The notes beneath the pieces are model-generated. The model was given only the letters and a program-made list of their open reading frames with translations. It was not told where the DNA came from and searched no databases. The position numbers and the translations under genes are program-made. Below are positions 9,784 through 18,378 of a stretch of 64,000 nucleotides of DNA, piece after piece. Position 1 is the stretch's first letter; each line of letters begins with the position of its first letter. The DNA comes from an uncultured Eubacteriales bacterium. GTDB taxonomy: Bacteria; Bacillota; Clostridia; Christensenellales; Aristaeellaceae. Location: NCBI GenBank assembly GCA_902789795.1, contig CADAPM010000006.1, positions 1 to 64,000 of the forward strand, given 5' to 3'.

Positions 9784-10584
9784 ATGCGCAAAGCACTGTG
9801 CGGCATTCTGGAAGAAGCGGGGCGTGAGCTCCTGAAGGCGCGAATCTCGACCGTCTCAGAAAAAGAAGGCCACGCCAATTACGTGACTGACGTGGACAAA
9901 CGGATGCAGGATATGCTCAAGGAGCGGCTGAGCGCCCTGTGCCCCGAAGCCGGGTTCATCGGCGAGGAGCAGGCGAACCAGCAACTGACGGACGCCCCCG
10001 CCTGGGTGGTGGACCCCATCGACGGCACCACCAATTTCATTCATGATTTTCATATGAGCGTGATCTCCGCCGCGCTGCTGGTGGACCGCGTGCCGGTACT
10101 GGGCTGCATCTGCCACCCGTACCTGGGCGAGGTCTACAGCGCCGAGCGGGGGAAGGGCGCCTTCCTCAACGAAAAGCCCATGCACGTGAGCGGCCACGAC
10201 TTGAGCCACGCCCTGGTGGGCTTCGGCACCTCGCCCTATCACCCGGAGCTGGGGCTGCCCACCATGGATACCGCCCTCGCCTTCCTGCGCCGCGCCACGG
10301 ACATCCGGCGCTGCGGCTCCGCCGCCATGGACCTGGCCTTCGTGGCCTGCGGGCGGCAGGACGTGTTCTTCGAGCTGACGCTGAAGCCCTGGGATATCGC
10401 CGCAGGCTCCCTGCTGGTCACCGAAGCGGGCGGCGTCTTTGACATGCCCCTGCTGGACAACCCGGACTACGACCGCTCCAGCGCCATCCTCGCCGCCAAC
10501 GCCCTCTGTGCCGCCCCGGCGAAGGAAGTGTTGCTGGAGCAGCTGGAGAAGCATGGGATCGGGCAGGAAAATCTGGAAGAATAA
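9784..10584 (+). CDS. Inositol monophosphatase family protein
   Basis: A 266-aa metal-dependent sugar-phosphate phosphatase (IMPase/SuhB/CysQ superfamily). Metal ligands are visible in GEE (60-62), WVVDPIDGTTNF (74-85) and KPWDIAAGSLLVTEAGG. It could act on inositol-1-phosphate, 3'-phosphoadenosine phosphate or another substrate; the sequence does not decide. GAGGGAG precedes the ATG. A heptad-repeat element follows its stop. Confidence 0.88.
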   Translation: MRKALCGILEEAGRELLKARISTVSEKEGHANYVTDVDKRMQDMLKERLSALCPEAGFIGEEQANQQLTDAPAWVVDPIDGTTNFIHDFHMSVISAALLVDRVPVLGCICHPYLGEVYSAERGKGAFLNEKPMHVSGHDLSHALVGFGTSPYHPELGLPTMDTALAFLRRATDIRRCGSAAMDLAFVACGRQDVFFELTLKPWDIAAGSLLVTEAGGVFDMPLLDNPDYDRSSAILAANALCAAPAKEVLLEQLEKHGIGQENLEE

Positions 10585-10598
10585 AAAGCATCAGTTTG

Positions 10599-10735
10599 GT
10601 TTAAGTAGGAAGGATGAAGTAGGAAGTAGGAAGTAGGAAGTAGGAAGTAGGAAGTAATTCTACTTCTGCTCCCGGCGCACCAGACGCCGCTGCATGAACA
10701 TGAATTACTTCCTACTTCCTACTTCCTACTTAAAC
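10599..10735. repeat. Heptad-arm palindromic element B
   Basis: Longest of the short copies. Ends are a perfect 12-bp inverted repeat (GTTTAAGTAGGA at 10599-10610, complement at 10724-10735). The left arm has about seven GAAGTAG units, the right about three. The inner repeat GGAAGTAATTC/GAATTACTTCC encloses a hairpin core with GGCG-N7-CGCC. It starts 14 nt after a + strand stop (first heptad 18 nt after it) and lies between convergent genes. Confidence 0.88.
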
Positions 10736-10757
10736 TTAGTTTCCGCCCACTCGCTTT

Positions 10758-11720
10758 TCAGTACCCTTTCTTCAAATCCACCTTCCTCTTAAGTGTCCGT
10801 CCGGCGCAGTAGTTTTCGAAGTCCTCAAGGAAGAGGTCGATGATGCGCTGGCGGGTGTAGGGGAGGGTCATGTTGCCGGCGGTGTGGGGGGTGATCAGCA
10901 GGTTGGGGCAGGTCCAGAGGCTGTCCTCGGGCGGGAGCGGCTCGGTCTCGAACACATCCAGCGCGGCGGACAGCCGGCCCGAACGCAGCTCCGCTTCCAG
11001 GGCGTGCTGGTCGATCACTGGGCCGCGGCCCACATTGACGATGATGGCCCCGTCGGGCAGTAGTCCGAGGCGGCGCTGGTCCAGCATATGCCTGGTCTCC
11101 AAAGTGCCGGGCAGGGAGATGATCAAGAGGTCGGTCCGGGGCAGGACGCTGTCGAGTTCGGACTGGGGGACGACCTCATCGAACAGACCGTTCGGGTTCT
11201 TCCCGCCGCGGTTGACGCCCGTGAGGCTCGCGGGCCCGAAGGCGCGCAGGCGGATGGCCGCTTCCTGACCGATATCGCCGGTCCCCAGCAGGGTGATCCG
11301 GCAGTCCTTGATGGAGCGCACCGCCAGGTCGCGCTTCCAGCCCCGTTCCGCGACGATGGCGCGGTATTCGGGCTCGCGGCGCATCACTTCCAGCGTGACC
11401 ATGATGATGTGCTCGGCGATGGTCACGCCGTAGGCGCCGGAGGAGTTGGTGAGCACCGCGTCGGGCGAGGCGAACGCGCCTTCCTTCAGGAAAGGATCCA
11501 CGCCGGCGTTGGTGGTGCAAAACCATTTCAGCCGCGGCGCGTGCTTTGCCGGCTCCGGCTGGTTGGTCAGGATGATCTCCGCGTCCGCCACGTGGGGCAC
11601 GGCGGCGGCTGCGTTCGGATAGAAATCGACGGTAAAGCCGTAGGCCCCTGCGGCATCGAGGATGCTTTGCTTCTGCTTGTCTGAGATCACGGGCACGGCG
11701 ACTACGAGCTTGCGGGTCAT
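10758..11720 (-). CDS. D-isomer-specific 2-hydroxyacid dehydrogenase family protein
   Basis: A 320-aa NAD(P)-linked oxidoreductase. Rossmann motif LGTGDIGQEAAIRLRAFG, the NVGRGPVID segment with the catalytic Arg region, DVFETEPLP with the Glu, and the catalytic His in TPHTAGNMT are in family order. Substrate is unknown (glyoxylate, hydroxypyruvate or other 2-keto acid). The frame opens at a GTG at 11726, but AGGAGG is 5 nt before the ATG at 11720. It follows the PHP gene by 16 nt, so the two are probably one operon. Confidence 0.88.
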   Translation of the reverse strand: MTRKLVVAVPVISDKQKQSILDAAGAYGFTVDFYPNAAAAVPHVADAEIILTNQPEPAKHAPRLKWFCTTNAGVDPFLKEGAFASPDAVLTNSSGAYGVTIAEHIIMVTLEVMRREPEYRAIVAERGWKRDLAVRSIKDCRITLLGTGDIGQEAAIRLRAFGPASLTGVNRGGKNPNGLFDEVVPQSELDSVLPRTDLLIISLPGTLETRHMLDQRRLGLLPDGAIIVNVGRGPVIDQHALEAELRSGRLSAALDVFETEPLPPEDSLWTCPNLLITPHTAGNMTLPYTRQRIIDLFLEDFENYCAGRTLKRKVDLKKGY

Positions 11721-11736
11721 GGGCACCTCCTGAAGG

Positions 11737-12696
11737 TCAGTCCGGAATGAGCTTCCATTTGAGGAAATCGCTGCTGTCCAGGAAAATGGGGTTCGTCCAG
11801 GCGCGGCGGCCCTCCGCGTCCTTCACCACGGCGCGGATATAGGGCGAGCTGGTCACGCACAGCGGGACGGAACCGGAAGTGAGGCCCGCTTCGCCCGGAG
11901 CGGCGCGGAAAATGGGGTAGGGCACGCGCAGATGGATGAACTGGATCTCGGAAACGGGCGAGCAGGAGATGTGCGCCACACCCTGGTCCACATAAAAGTC
12001 GTAGATTTCCGGCCCGCAGGAGGAATAGAACTTTCCCTCCTGCAGCGCTGCCAGGATGTCATCCAAATTGTTCTCGCTGTTCACGCGCACCCAGCCCTTG
12101 CAGTGCTGGGCCATGTTGTGCCCGTCGTCGGTAGCGATACCATAGATCTTCTGCCCCTGGATCAGCAGCTCGTCCCAATAGGCGGCGTTGTTGTCCTTGC
12201 CGCACTCCATGACGGTGCCGCTGTTCCAGATCTCCATGGCAAAGTTGCCCCGGAGCATATCGAACTCCCGGGCGGGCGTGCCGCTCCATTCGGGATGGCA
12301 GTAGGCGGTGATGTTTTTGTTGGCGTGCAGCCAGTCCAGCATCTCCTGGGTCTGCTCGGGGCGCTCGATCCGGTTGCTGGGGAAGCGCTGCTCCTGCTCA
12401 AAGCCGTTGCCGTCCTCGCGGGCGGGGCCGAAGCTCAGGATGTGGTGGCAGTGCACGCCGGGGCCGGGCAGGATCCAGTCCATCTCCATGCCGGGAATGA
12501 TGGTCATGGGCACGTCGGCAAAATTTTTGTAGTTGTAGCAGCGGTGGTCCGTGACGGCCATAAAGTCATACCCCTGCTGATGGTGGTATTTGACCACCTC
12601 CGCGGGATCGTCCTTCCCGTCTGAGCGGGTGGTGTGGCAGTGCAGCGCGCCCTTGAGCATCCTGTGCTCACCGGTGAAAGCGGCCTGGCGTTTCAT
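11737..12696 (-). CDS. PHP-domain metal-dependent phosphoesterase-like protein
   Basis: A 319-aa protein of the PHP fold. Metal-ligand motifs: HCHTTRSDGK near residue 20, AVTDHR, the Glu in PGMEMDW, the His in TAYCHPEWSG and the D-x-H pair of IATDDGHN. PHP proteins hydrolyse phosphate esters, often of nucleotides or histidinol phosphate; the substrate here is unknown. The ATG at 12696 has AAGGAGG upstream; an in-frame ATG further up lacks one. First gene of a two-gene unit with the 2-hydroxyacid dehydrogenase. Confidence 0.85.
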   Translation of the reverse strand: MKRQAAFTGEHRMLKGALHCHTTRSDGKDDPAEVVKYHHQQGYDFMAVTDHRCYNYKNFADVPMTIIPGMEMDWILPGPGVHCHHILSFGPAREDGNGFEQEQRFPSNRIERPEQTQEMLDWLHANKNITAYCHPEWSGTPAREFDMLRGNFAMEIWNSGTVMECGKDNNAAYWDELLIQGQKIYGIATDDGHNMAQHCKGWVRVNSENNLDDILAALQEGKFYSSCGPEIYDFYVDQGVAHISCSPVSEIQFIHLRVPYPIFRAAPGEAGLTSGSVPLCVTSSPYIRAVVKDAEGRRAWTNPIFLDSSDFLKWKLIPD

Positions 12697-12770
12697 GGCG
12701 ACCTCCTTGATGATACGATCTTTCGGTAACGGCATGGCATGCGTGATGAGCATGCTTTTTTTCTATAGGG

Positions 12771-12799
12771 ATTATATCCCGTAGCGCCGGATTTATCAA
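12771..12799 (-). promoter_or_regulatory. Promoter of the PHP/dehydrogenase pair
   Basis: Minus-strand TTGATA (12794-12799), 17-nt spacer, TATAAT (12771-12776), about 75 nt before the PHP start. The whole 12697-13088 gap has no gene; it holds this promoter, the tctC operator candidate and the tctC promoter. Confidence 0.7.
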
Positions 12800-12884
12800 G
12801 TGTTTTGTCGTGAGTCTGCATTATGAAAAAGACGCAGTATATCCGCGGTAGAAAGAGCGGGAGAACGGACTGCGTGCAACATAG

Positions 12885-12905
12885 TTGAAATGTTTTGAAA
12901 TAAAT
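12885..12905 (+). promoter_or_regulatory. Operator candidate upstream of tctC
   Basis: A tandem repeat, TTGAAATGTT then TTGAAATAAAT, with a 10-nt period. It matches 19 of 21 bases of a site on the minus strand at 18251-18271 in front of the PrpR-like regulator. Its centre is about 90 nt upstream of the predicted tctC start of transcription, an activator-like position. The binding protein is inferred. Confidence 0.6.
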
Positions 12906-12950
12906 GAAATATTTATATGGTTAAAGTGCAAAACAATTCAAACGCGGCTC

Positions 12951-12979
12951 TTGCATTGTCGGTTTTTATATGTTACGAT
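12951..12979 (+). promoter_or_regulatory. Promoter of tctCBA
   Basis: TTGCAT (12951-12956), 17-nt spacer, TACGAT (12974-12979). The leader of about 100 nt has a small stem (ACCGGC/GTCGGT) before the AAAGGAGAAAG ribosome site. Confidence 0.65.
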
Positions 12980-13088
12980 ACTTTCGACACCAGATTTGAC
13001 AACCGTTACTGACTACACCCCATGTCCTCATTTATCGAAATCGACCGGCAGACCGTCGGTTAGATGAATAAAAAAAGGAGAAAGAAAC

Positions 13089-14102
13089 ATGAAGAAAGTA
13101 TTGTCAGTCCTTCTCGCTGTGATGATGCTCGTGGGCATCACCGCCACCGCCATGGCAGACGTGTATCCCGGCAGCCGCGTCCGCATCGTGATCGGCTCCA
13201 CCTCCGTGTCCGGCGACAGCTACATGGTCGCTGATACCGTGAACCGTTACCTGCAGAAGTACCTGGGCTGCGAATCCAAGGTCGACCCGGTTGGCGCCAA
13301 CGCTGCTTTTGAAGCTGTCAAGAACGCCAAGCCCGACGGCCTCGAGTTCATGATCTTCCATGACATGACCTACCTGGGCGTGCTCTTCGGCTCCTATGAC
13401 GAAGAATATGCGCTGGAAAACATGGTGGTCGGCCCCCGCGTTGGCCAGAACCCCGGCTCCTGCTTCGCCGCCAAGAAAGACGCTGAGTACAACGACATGA
13501 AGGAAATGGCTGACTGGCTGGCTGCGGATGCGAGCCGCACGGTGCGCATCTCCGTGGAAGCGGGCGGCGTGTCCAACATCGGCTTCGTCGTGTACTACAT
13601 GTGGGTCAAGGAAGCCTACGGCGAGGATGTGGCCAACCGCATCAAGTTCGTCCTGGGCGGCTCCACCGATACCAAGCTCCAGCAGCTGTGGGACGGCAAC
13701 ACCGACGTGATCTTCGCGGACTATTCTTCCCTGCTGCAGTACACCGCTGAGGGCGTGGACGCTCAGCTGGCTGTCAAGTTCGTAGGCCTGATGGACAAGA
13801 TCGAGGGCGTGGACGCTCCCGTTATGGGCGATCTGGGCATCACCCTGGGCGGCGAACCCTTCTACTTCTCCAAGGACTTCCTGATCTACCTGCCCAAGGG
13901 CACCCCGCAGGAAGTGGTCGACGAGCTGGACGCCGCTGTTGAAAAGCTGGCTGCCGACGCCGAGTTCCAGGCAGATATGGCCAAGCTGACCTATGCCGGC
14001 AACGTGCTCAAGTCTGCGGAAGCCAACGAATTCATCTATGGCAAGCGCGATGCTCTGGCCAAGGTGCTGGCTGACGCTCCCGCTCTGGAAGATCTCGAGT
14101 GA
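13089..14102 (+). CDS. tctC: Tripartite tricarboxylate transporter substrate-binding protein (TctC/Bug family)
   Basis: A 337-aa secreted solute-binding protein. Signal peptide MKKVLSVLLAVMMLVGITATAMA with likely cleavage after AMA-D; there is no lipobox cysteine, unlike many Gram-positive binding proteins. The first mature strand (VRIVIGSTSVSGDSYMVADTV) and SVEAGGVSNIGFVVYYM match the two ligand-binding loops of the Bug family. It lies first in tctC-tctB-tctA. Given the gudD/garD genes downstream, an aldarate or other sugar diacid is the likely ligand; this is inference. Confidence 0.88.
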   Translation: MKKVLSVLLAVMMLVGITATAMADVYPGSRVRIVIGSTSVSGDSYMVADTVNRYLQKYLGCESKVDPVGANAAFEAVKNAKPDGLEFMIFHDMTYLGVLFGSYDEEYALENMVVGPRVGQNPGSCFAAKKDAEYNDMKEMADWLAADASRTVRISVEAGGVSNIGFVVYYMWVKEAYGEDVANRIKFVLGGSTDTKLQQLWDGNTDVIFADYSSLLQYTAEGVDAQLAVKFVGLMDKIEGVDAPVMGDLGITLGGEPFYFSKDFLIYLPKGTPQEVVDELDAAVEKLAADAEFQADMAKLTYAGNVLKSAEANEFIYGKRDALAKVLADAPALEDLE

Positions 14103-14123
14103 TCTGATCGCTTGAAACCTGCT

Positions 14124-14162
14124 GGGGGCTTGATGTCTGCGAAATGCGGACATTAAGCCCCC
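14124..14162 (+). terminator. Strong intercistronic stem-loop between tctC and tctB
   Basis: A stem of about 17 bp (GGGGGCTT...AAGCCCCC with inner ATGTC/GACAT) closes a GAAAT loop. There is no T-run, so it probably stabilises or partly terminates the abundant binding-protein message rather than ending the operon. Confidence 0.6.
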
Positions 14163-14198
14163 GTTTCCCTGAACATTGCTTACAAGGAGGTGGGAACC

Positions 14199-14657
14199 TT
14201 GCTGAAAGAATGGCTGAAAATGAAGAACATGCACTTCTTTTTCCCGATCGCGACAGCCATTATCTGCGGGATCCTGATCGTAGCTATCCTGATCCAGCGC
14301 GCCCTGAAGTGCAAAAAGGAAGGCACGCCCTTCATCAATTTCAAAAACTACCATTTCTTTAAGCCTGGTTATGACAAGGTCAAGCTGTGGGGATCATTGA
14401 TCCTGTTCGCGCTCTATATCTTCCTGCTGCCCAAGATCCACTTTATCGCTGCGGGCATCATTTTCGTGACACTGTTCAACGTCCTGTTCACCAACTGCAT
14501 CAACTTCGAAAAACTGTTCGGCCAAAAAGACAACGCCGGTTACGCCATGCCCATGGTCAACGTCAAGGACCTGGTGATCTCCATCGTTATCGCTGTCCTT
14601 TTCTCTGTGGGACTCTGGCTGTTGTTCTTTAAGGTCTTCAACATCACATTACCGTAA
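14199..14657 (+). CDS. tctB: Tripartite tricarboxylate transporter small membrane subunit (TctB)
   Basis: A 152-aa protein with four hydrophobic segments (about residues 14-35, 65-82, 84-100 and 126-148), the size and layout of TctB, which partners the large permease. AAGGAGG at 14184-14190 overlaps an in-frame GTG at 14190 and is correctly placed (8 nt) for the TTG at 14199, so a TTG start is chosen. It lies between the binding protein and the permease. Confidence 0.82.
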   Translation: MLKEWLKMKNMHFFFPIATAIICGILIVAILIQRALKCKKEGTPFINFKNYHFFKPGYDKVKLWGSLILFALYIFLLPKIHFIAAGIIFVTLFNVLFTNCINFEKLFGQKDNAGYAMPMVNVKDLVISIVIAVLFSVGLWLLFFKVFNITLP

Positions 14658-14676
14658 GAAAGGCAGGGGATAGCAA

Positions 14677-16155
14677 ATGCTACTTAATATTGCGCTCGCG
14701 TTCGTCGGTGTTGCCGTAGGCATCATTTTCGGCGCGATCCCGGGCATGACGGCCACCATGGCTGTTGCTGTGTTTCTGCCGATGACTTACGCGCTGGACC
14801 TGGTCCCCGCGCTGTGGCTGCTGCTGGGCCTGTATGTCGGCGGCATTTCCGGCGGTTTGGTACCCGCGATCCTGATCAACGTTCCCGGCACGCCCTCCTC
14901 CGTCTGCACCGGCTTTGACGGCCACCCCATGGCCCGCCGCGGCGAAGGCGAACGCGCCCTGAAGATCGGTATCACCGCCTCCCTGATGGGCGGCCTCATC
15001 TCCCTGGCCGTGCTGGCGCTGCTGACGCCGCCGCTGGCCCGGATGGCCATCAAGTTCTCTGCTGTTGAAAAGTTCCTGATCATCCTGTTCGCCATGACCG
15101 TCATTGCCGCCCTGTCGAAGGGCTCCATGACCAAGGGCGTGCTGAGCGGCTTCCTGGGCGTACTGCTGAGCCTGGTGGGCGAGCTGACCATGAACAACAA
15201 AATGCGCATGGTGCCCGCCTTCCTCAAGAGCGATCTGCGCGCCGGTTTCCAGCTGCTGCCGCTTCTGATTGGCCTGTTCGCCATCATGCAGATGTTCCAG
15301 GAAGCGGAAAAGGGCATGAAAGCCAACGCCATGGATGAAGGCGTAGACGCCAAGAACGCTCAGAAGTTCTCCCTGAAGGATTTCAAGGGCCAGTGGGTCA
15401 ACGTGATCCGTTCCTCCCTGCTGGGTACCTTCATGGGCATCCTGCCCGGTGTGGGCGGCTCCGCAGCTTCCCTGATCGCTTACAGCCAGGCCAAGACCTG
15501 GAGCAAGCACCCCGAGCTCCTGGGCACGGGCGCTCCGGAAGGCCTGATCGCCTCCGAGTCCTCCAACAACGGTCTGACCGGCGGCGCGCTGGTGCCGCTT
15601 CTGTCCCTGGGTATCCCCGGTGACTCTACCACGGCTGTGCTGATCGGCGCGTTCATGCTCCAGGGCATCCAGGTGGGCCCGCTGTTCATTCAGCAGAACG
15701 GTGAAATCTGGAATCAGATCCTGATCGCGTTGCTGGCCTGCAACTTTATCATGTTCCTGGTCATGTTCTTCCCCATCAAGCTGATCTCCAAGGTGGTCAA
15801 CGTGAAGTCCGCCCGCATGTACCCGGTCATCCTGATCATGTGCATCGTCGGCGCTTACGCCACCCGCTCCGGCGTCATGTTCGACGTGTGGTGCCTGCTG
15901 ATCTTCGGCATTCTGGGCTATATCATGAGCAAGATCGGCCTGCCCACCGCGCCGTTCCTGATCGGCTTCATCCTGGGCAAGGACCTGGAAAAATATTTCC
16001 TCGAAGCCGTACGCGGCAACAATTATTCTCTGGCTCCCTTCTTCACCCGTCCCATCGCCATCGTGCTGTGGGTCCTGATCGTTGCCTTCCTGGGCTACTC
16101 CATCTGGGATAACGCCAAGGGCAAGCGCATGGAAAAGGCCGGTATGAAGGACTGA
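14677..16155 (+). CDS. tctA: Tripartite tricarboxylate transporter large permease (TctA)
   Basis: A 492-aa permease with about 12 membrane segments. The conserved GAIPGMTATMAVAVFLPMTY near the N-terminus, GFDGHPMARRGEG, and PGVGGSAASLIAYSQAKTWS match TctA. It imports the substrate delivered by TctC using an ion gradient. Start 19 nt after tctB; a strong terminator follows. Confidence 0.95.
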   Translation: MLLNIALAFVGVAVGIIFGAIPGMTATMAVAVFLPMTYALDLVPALWLLLGLYVGGISGGLVPAILINVPGTPSSVCTGFDGHPMARRGEGERALKIGITASLMGGLISLAVLALLTPPLARMAIKFSAVEKFLIILFAMTVIAALSKGSMTKGVLSGFLGVLLSLVGELTMNNKMRMVPAFLKSDLRAGFQLLPLLIGLFAIMQMFQEAEKGMKANAMDEGVDAKNAQKFSLKDFKGQWVNVIRSSLLGTFMGILPGVGGSAASLIAYSQAKTWSKHPELLGTGAPEGLIASESSNNGLTGGALVPLLSLGIPGDSTTAVLIGAFMLQGIQVGPLFIQQNGEIWNQILIALLACNFIMFLVMFFPIKLISKVVNVKSARMYPVILIMCIVGAYATRSGVMFDVWCLLIFGILGYIMSKIGLPTAPFLIGFILGKDLEKYFLEAVRGNNYSLAPFFTRPIAIVLWVLIVAFLGYSIWDNAKGKRMEKAGMKD

Positions 16156-16187
16156 GTAAGAGGAATAAGTATATTCCCTCCATCATC

Positions 16188-16221
16188 AAAGACCGGGCGC
16201 CGTTTTCGGCGTCCGGTCTTT
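16188..16221. terminator. Bidirectional terminator between tctA and the PrpR-like gene
   Basis: A 15-bp stem (AAAGACCGG...CCGGTCTTT with one G-T pair) around a TTTT loop, with A/T-rich ends on both strands, between convergent genes. Confidence 0.8.
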
Positions 16222-16237
16222 CTATGTTTTGGCCTGT

Positions 16238-18184
16238 TCAGTTTTCTGCTTCGTTGAGATCGGAGTACATCAGCCTGCGGTCGATGCCGTACTCCTTCAT
16301 CCGCCGCCAGAGCGTCGTCTTGCTGATGCCGAGCTCGGCGGCGGTCCGCTCGCGGTTCCCGTGGTTGCGCATCAGCACGTCCATCAGCGCCCCCGCCCGC
16401 GGGTCGCGGTAAACGTCGGCCCGGCTCTCGGTCTCCTGGGTCTGGCCGGTCATCTCGCTCAAATGCCTGCTGAGCACGCTGTCACTGACGGTGCGGCTGT
16501 CGGCCAGGAGCACCAGACGCTTGCACAGGCTGTTCATCTGGTCCAGGTTGCCGGGCCAGCTGTATTGCTTGAGGAAGGCTTCCGCTGCAGAGGTCAGCAC
16601 CATATTGCGCTTGTAGCGGCGGCTCCATTCCTCCAGGATCCGGGTGAACAGGGGCACGATGTCGCTGACGCGCTGGCGCAGGGGCGGTACTTCGAGCCGC
16701 AGGGCGGAGAGAACAAAATACAGATCCTCCCTGAGACGGCCCGAGCGCAGGCACTCTTTGAGATCGGCGGTGGTGGACACGATCAGCCGCACGTCCATCT
16801 CCTGGATCTCATTGCGGCTGTTCTGGATGTAGCGGCCGCTTGCCAGCTGGAACAGCTTGTATTGGGTCTCCGGGGACATCAGCTGGGGGTGGCGGATGTA
16901 CAGGGTGCCGCCCCGGCTCAGCTCCACCGTGGAAAGTTCCGCGTCCTTGCGCGTGCTGAAACGCCCGAAGAGCTTTTCGTCGATGTCGTCCGGGTGCCAT
17001 ACGCTGCAGTCAAAGTCTACGAAGGCGTGGTCCCGCCGCAGGGATGCGCTGTGGATGCACTGGGCGATTATGCTCTTACCGACGCCCGCCTCGCCCGTCA
17101 GCAACACAGCCTGGGAATGCTTGGCCAGCCGCTGGGCCTGGCGGAGCACGGCGTGGTAGTCGGGGCTCGTGGTGACCATGTCCTTGAAGGCGTATCGGGC
17201 CACATAGCCCTGCTGTACCAGCTCCTGCCGGAGCTGGGCGTCCATCAGGCTGATCTGCCGGCCTTCCTGGAAGGTCAGGATAGCGCCCTGGATATGCTCG
17301 TCCACCTTGACCGGGATCATATTGATCACGACCGAGCGCAGCTGGATGACGACTACCTGCAGGTCCATCTCCCGGCCGTCCTGCAGCACCGCGGCCAGGC
17401 TGAGCTTGTCGAGCCCCTCAATGACGTCCGTAATGGGCCTCTGCACGACCTCGCCGGACTGCATGCCCAGCAGCTGGTAGCAGGCTTTGTTGGCGCGCAG
17501 GACGGTGCCCTCGTGGTCCACCTGCATGATGGCGGAAAAGGTGTTGTCCAGCATGATGCTCATCTCCGCCCTGGAATTCCGCATCAGGTCGATGCTGTAG
17601 GCCACGCGCGTGGCAGTCTCCATCACCTCGCGCATGCTCTCCTCACCCATGGCCAGGAAAGCGTAGTTCAGGCCAAGCTCCGCGGCACGGTTGCCCACCA
17701 CTGTGCCGCCGATGACCCCCTGGCAGTGCTCGGCATAGGCACGATCCACCAGCAGCGGGTACTGCTCGATATCGGTGGCCGTATAGATGCGAAGCTCGAT
17801 GCCCAGTGCGACTCCGATCGCTTCGTTAAAACGTTCCATACTGTGAAACATATTGAAAAAACCGATGATGCCGATGCGGACAGTGCTGCCGGACGTCTTG
17901 CGCGTCTGCTTCGCCAGGGCAATCACCAGGCTCTCCAGTTCCTGGGTCGAGGCGCGCATCTCGATGACCGGTATGACGACGCTCCGGCGGACGATCCGCG
18001 CCTGCATGCCGCGCGCGATGATCATCTCGCAGCCCTGCATCTCCAGGTCGTGCGCTCGCTGGCTGATCATCGAGGTTTCAACGTATTCCACGCACATCGG
18101 CTGAATCCTCGGGTACCGGGCGATCATCGCCTCGGCTTCCTGTTTGAGCTCGGGGTAGGGCATCAGGATCGCTGTTTTTGCCAT
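16238..18184 (-). CDS. PrpR-like regulator with degenerate AAA+ domain
   Basis: A 648-aa protein: PrpR N-terminal sensor domain (about 1-200), PAS (about 205-310), AAA+ (about 333-560), Fis-type helix-turn-helix (about 605-635, AAELGISKTTLWRRMKEYGI). Walker A is present as GEAGVGKS (364-371), and the arginine-finger region REDLYFVLSALRLEVPPLRQR and WPGN (543-546) are kept. The GAFTGA loop that touches sigma-54 is replaced by GRFSTRKDAELS (407-418), and Walker B reads GGTLYIRHPQ (425-434), without the Asp-Glu pair. It is therefore unlikely to be a normal sigma-54 activator. It faces the dapA-like operon and is convergent with tctCBA, so it probably regulates both. Confidence 0.88.
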   Translation of the reverse strand: MAKTAILMPYPELKQEAEAMIARYPRIQPMCVEYVETSMISQRAHDLEMQGCEMIIARGMQARIVRRSVVIPVIEMRASTQELESLVIALAKQTRKTSGSTVRIGIIGFFNMFHSMERFNEAIGVALGIELRIYTATDIEQYPLLVDRAYAEHCQGVIGGTVVGNRAAELGLNYAFLAMGEESMREVMETATRVAYSIDLMRNSRAEMSIMLDNTFSAIMQVDHEGTVLRANKACYQLLGMQSGEVVQRPITDVIEGLDKLSLAAVLQDGREMDLQVVVIQLRSVVINMIPVKVDEHIQGAILTFQEGRQISLMDAQLRQELVQQGYVARYAFKDMVTTSPDYHAVLRQAQRLAKHSQAVLLTGEAGVGKSIIAQCIHSASLRRDHAFVDFDCSVWHPDDIDEKLFGRFSTRKDAELSTVELSRGGTLYIRHPQLMSPETQYKLFQLASGRYIQNSRNEIQEMDVRLIVSTTADLKECLRSGRLREDLYFVLSALRLEVPPLRQRVSDIVPLFTRILEEWSRRYKRNMVLTSAAEAFLKQYSWPGNLDQMNSLCKRLVLLADSRTVSDSVLSRHLSEMTGQTQETESRADVYRDPRAGALMDVLMRNHGNRERTAAELGISKTTLWRRMKEYGIDRRLMYSDLNEAEN

Positions 18185-18214
18185 GGTTCGACCTCCGGTG
18201 GTTGTTTATTGCAT

Positions 18215-18243
18215 ATTGTACCAAATTGAACATTGCGTGTCAA
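18215..18243 (-). promoter_or_regulatory. Promoter of the PrpR-like regulator
   Basis: Minus-strand TTGACA (18238-18243), 17-nt spacer, TACAAT (18215-18220), near-perfect sigma-70 boxes. The operator candidate lies just upstream of the -35. Confidence 0.78.
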
Positions 18244-18250
18244 TGAAATG

Positions 18251-18271
18251 ATTTGTTTCAAAACGTTTCAA
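18251..18271 (-). promoter_or_regulatory. Operator candidate in the regulator/dapA-like divergent region
   Basis: On the minus strand TTGAAACGTT followed by TTGAAACAAAT, differing from the tctC site only at two C/T positions. It lies 8 nt upstream of the regulator -35 and about 85 nt upstream of the predicted start of the dapA-like operon, so it could serve both. Confidence 0.6.
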
Positions 18272-18309
18272 TGCGTCCGGAACGGTTCAGAACAACCACA
18301 GAAAGCGAA

Positions 18310-18338
18310 TTGACGTTTTTTCATTAATATGCTAAATT
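18310..18338 (+). promoter_or_regulatory. Promoter of the aldarate catabolic operon
   Basis: TTGACG (18310-18315), 17-nt spacer, TAAATT (18333-18338), about 35 nt before the DapA-family start codon. Confidence 0.65.
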
Positions 18339-18378
18339 GTTAGCAGTCAAACCACAGAGAGAGAAAGGAGCTGTTTTT

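Noticed and set aside
12840-13088. Sigma-54 (-24/-12) promoter upstream of tctC
   Set aside because: No GG-N10-GC match was found; a good sigma-70 promoter is present instead.
16229-18229. Long plus-strand open frame opposite the PrpR-like gene
   Set aside because: Same antisense effect; low-complexity composition and no motif.
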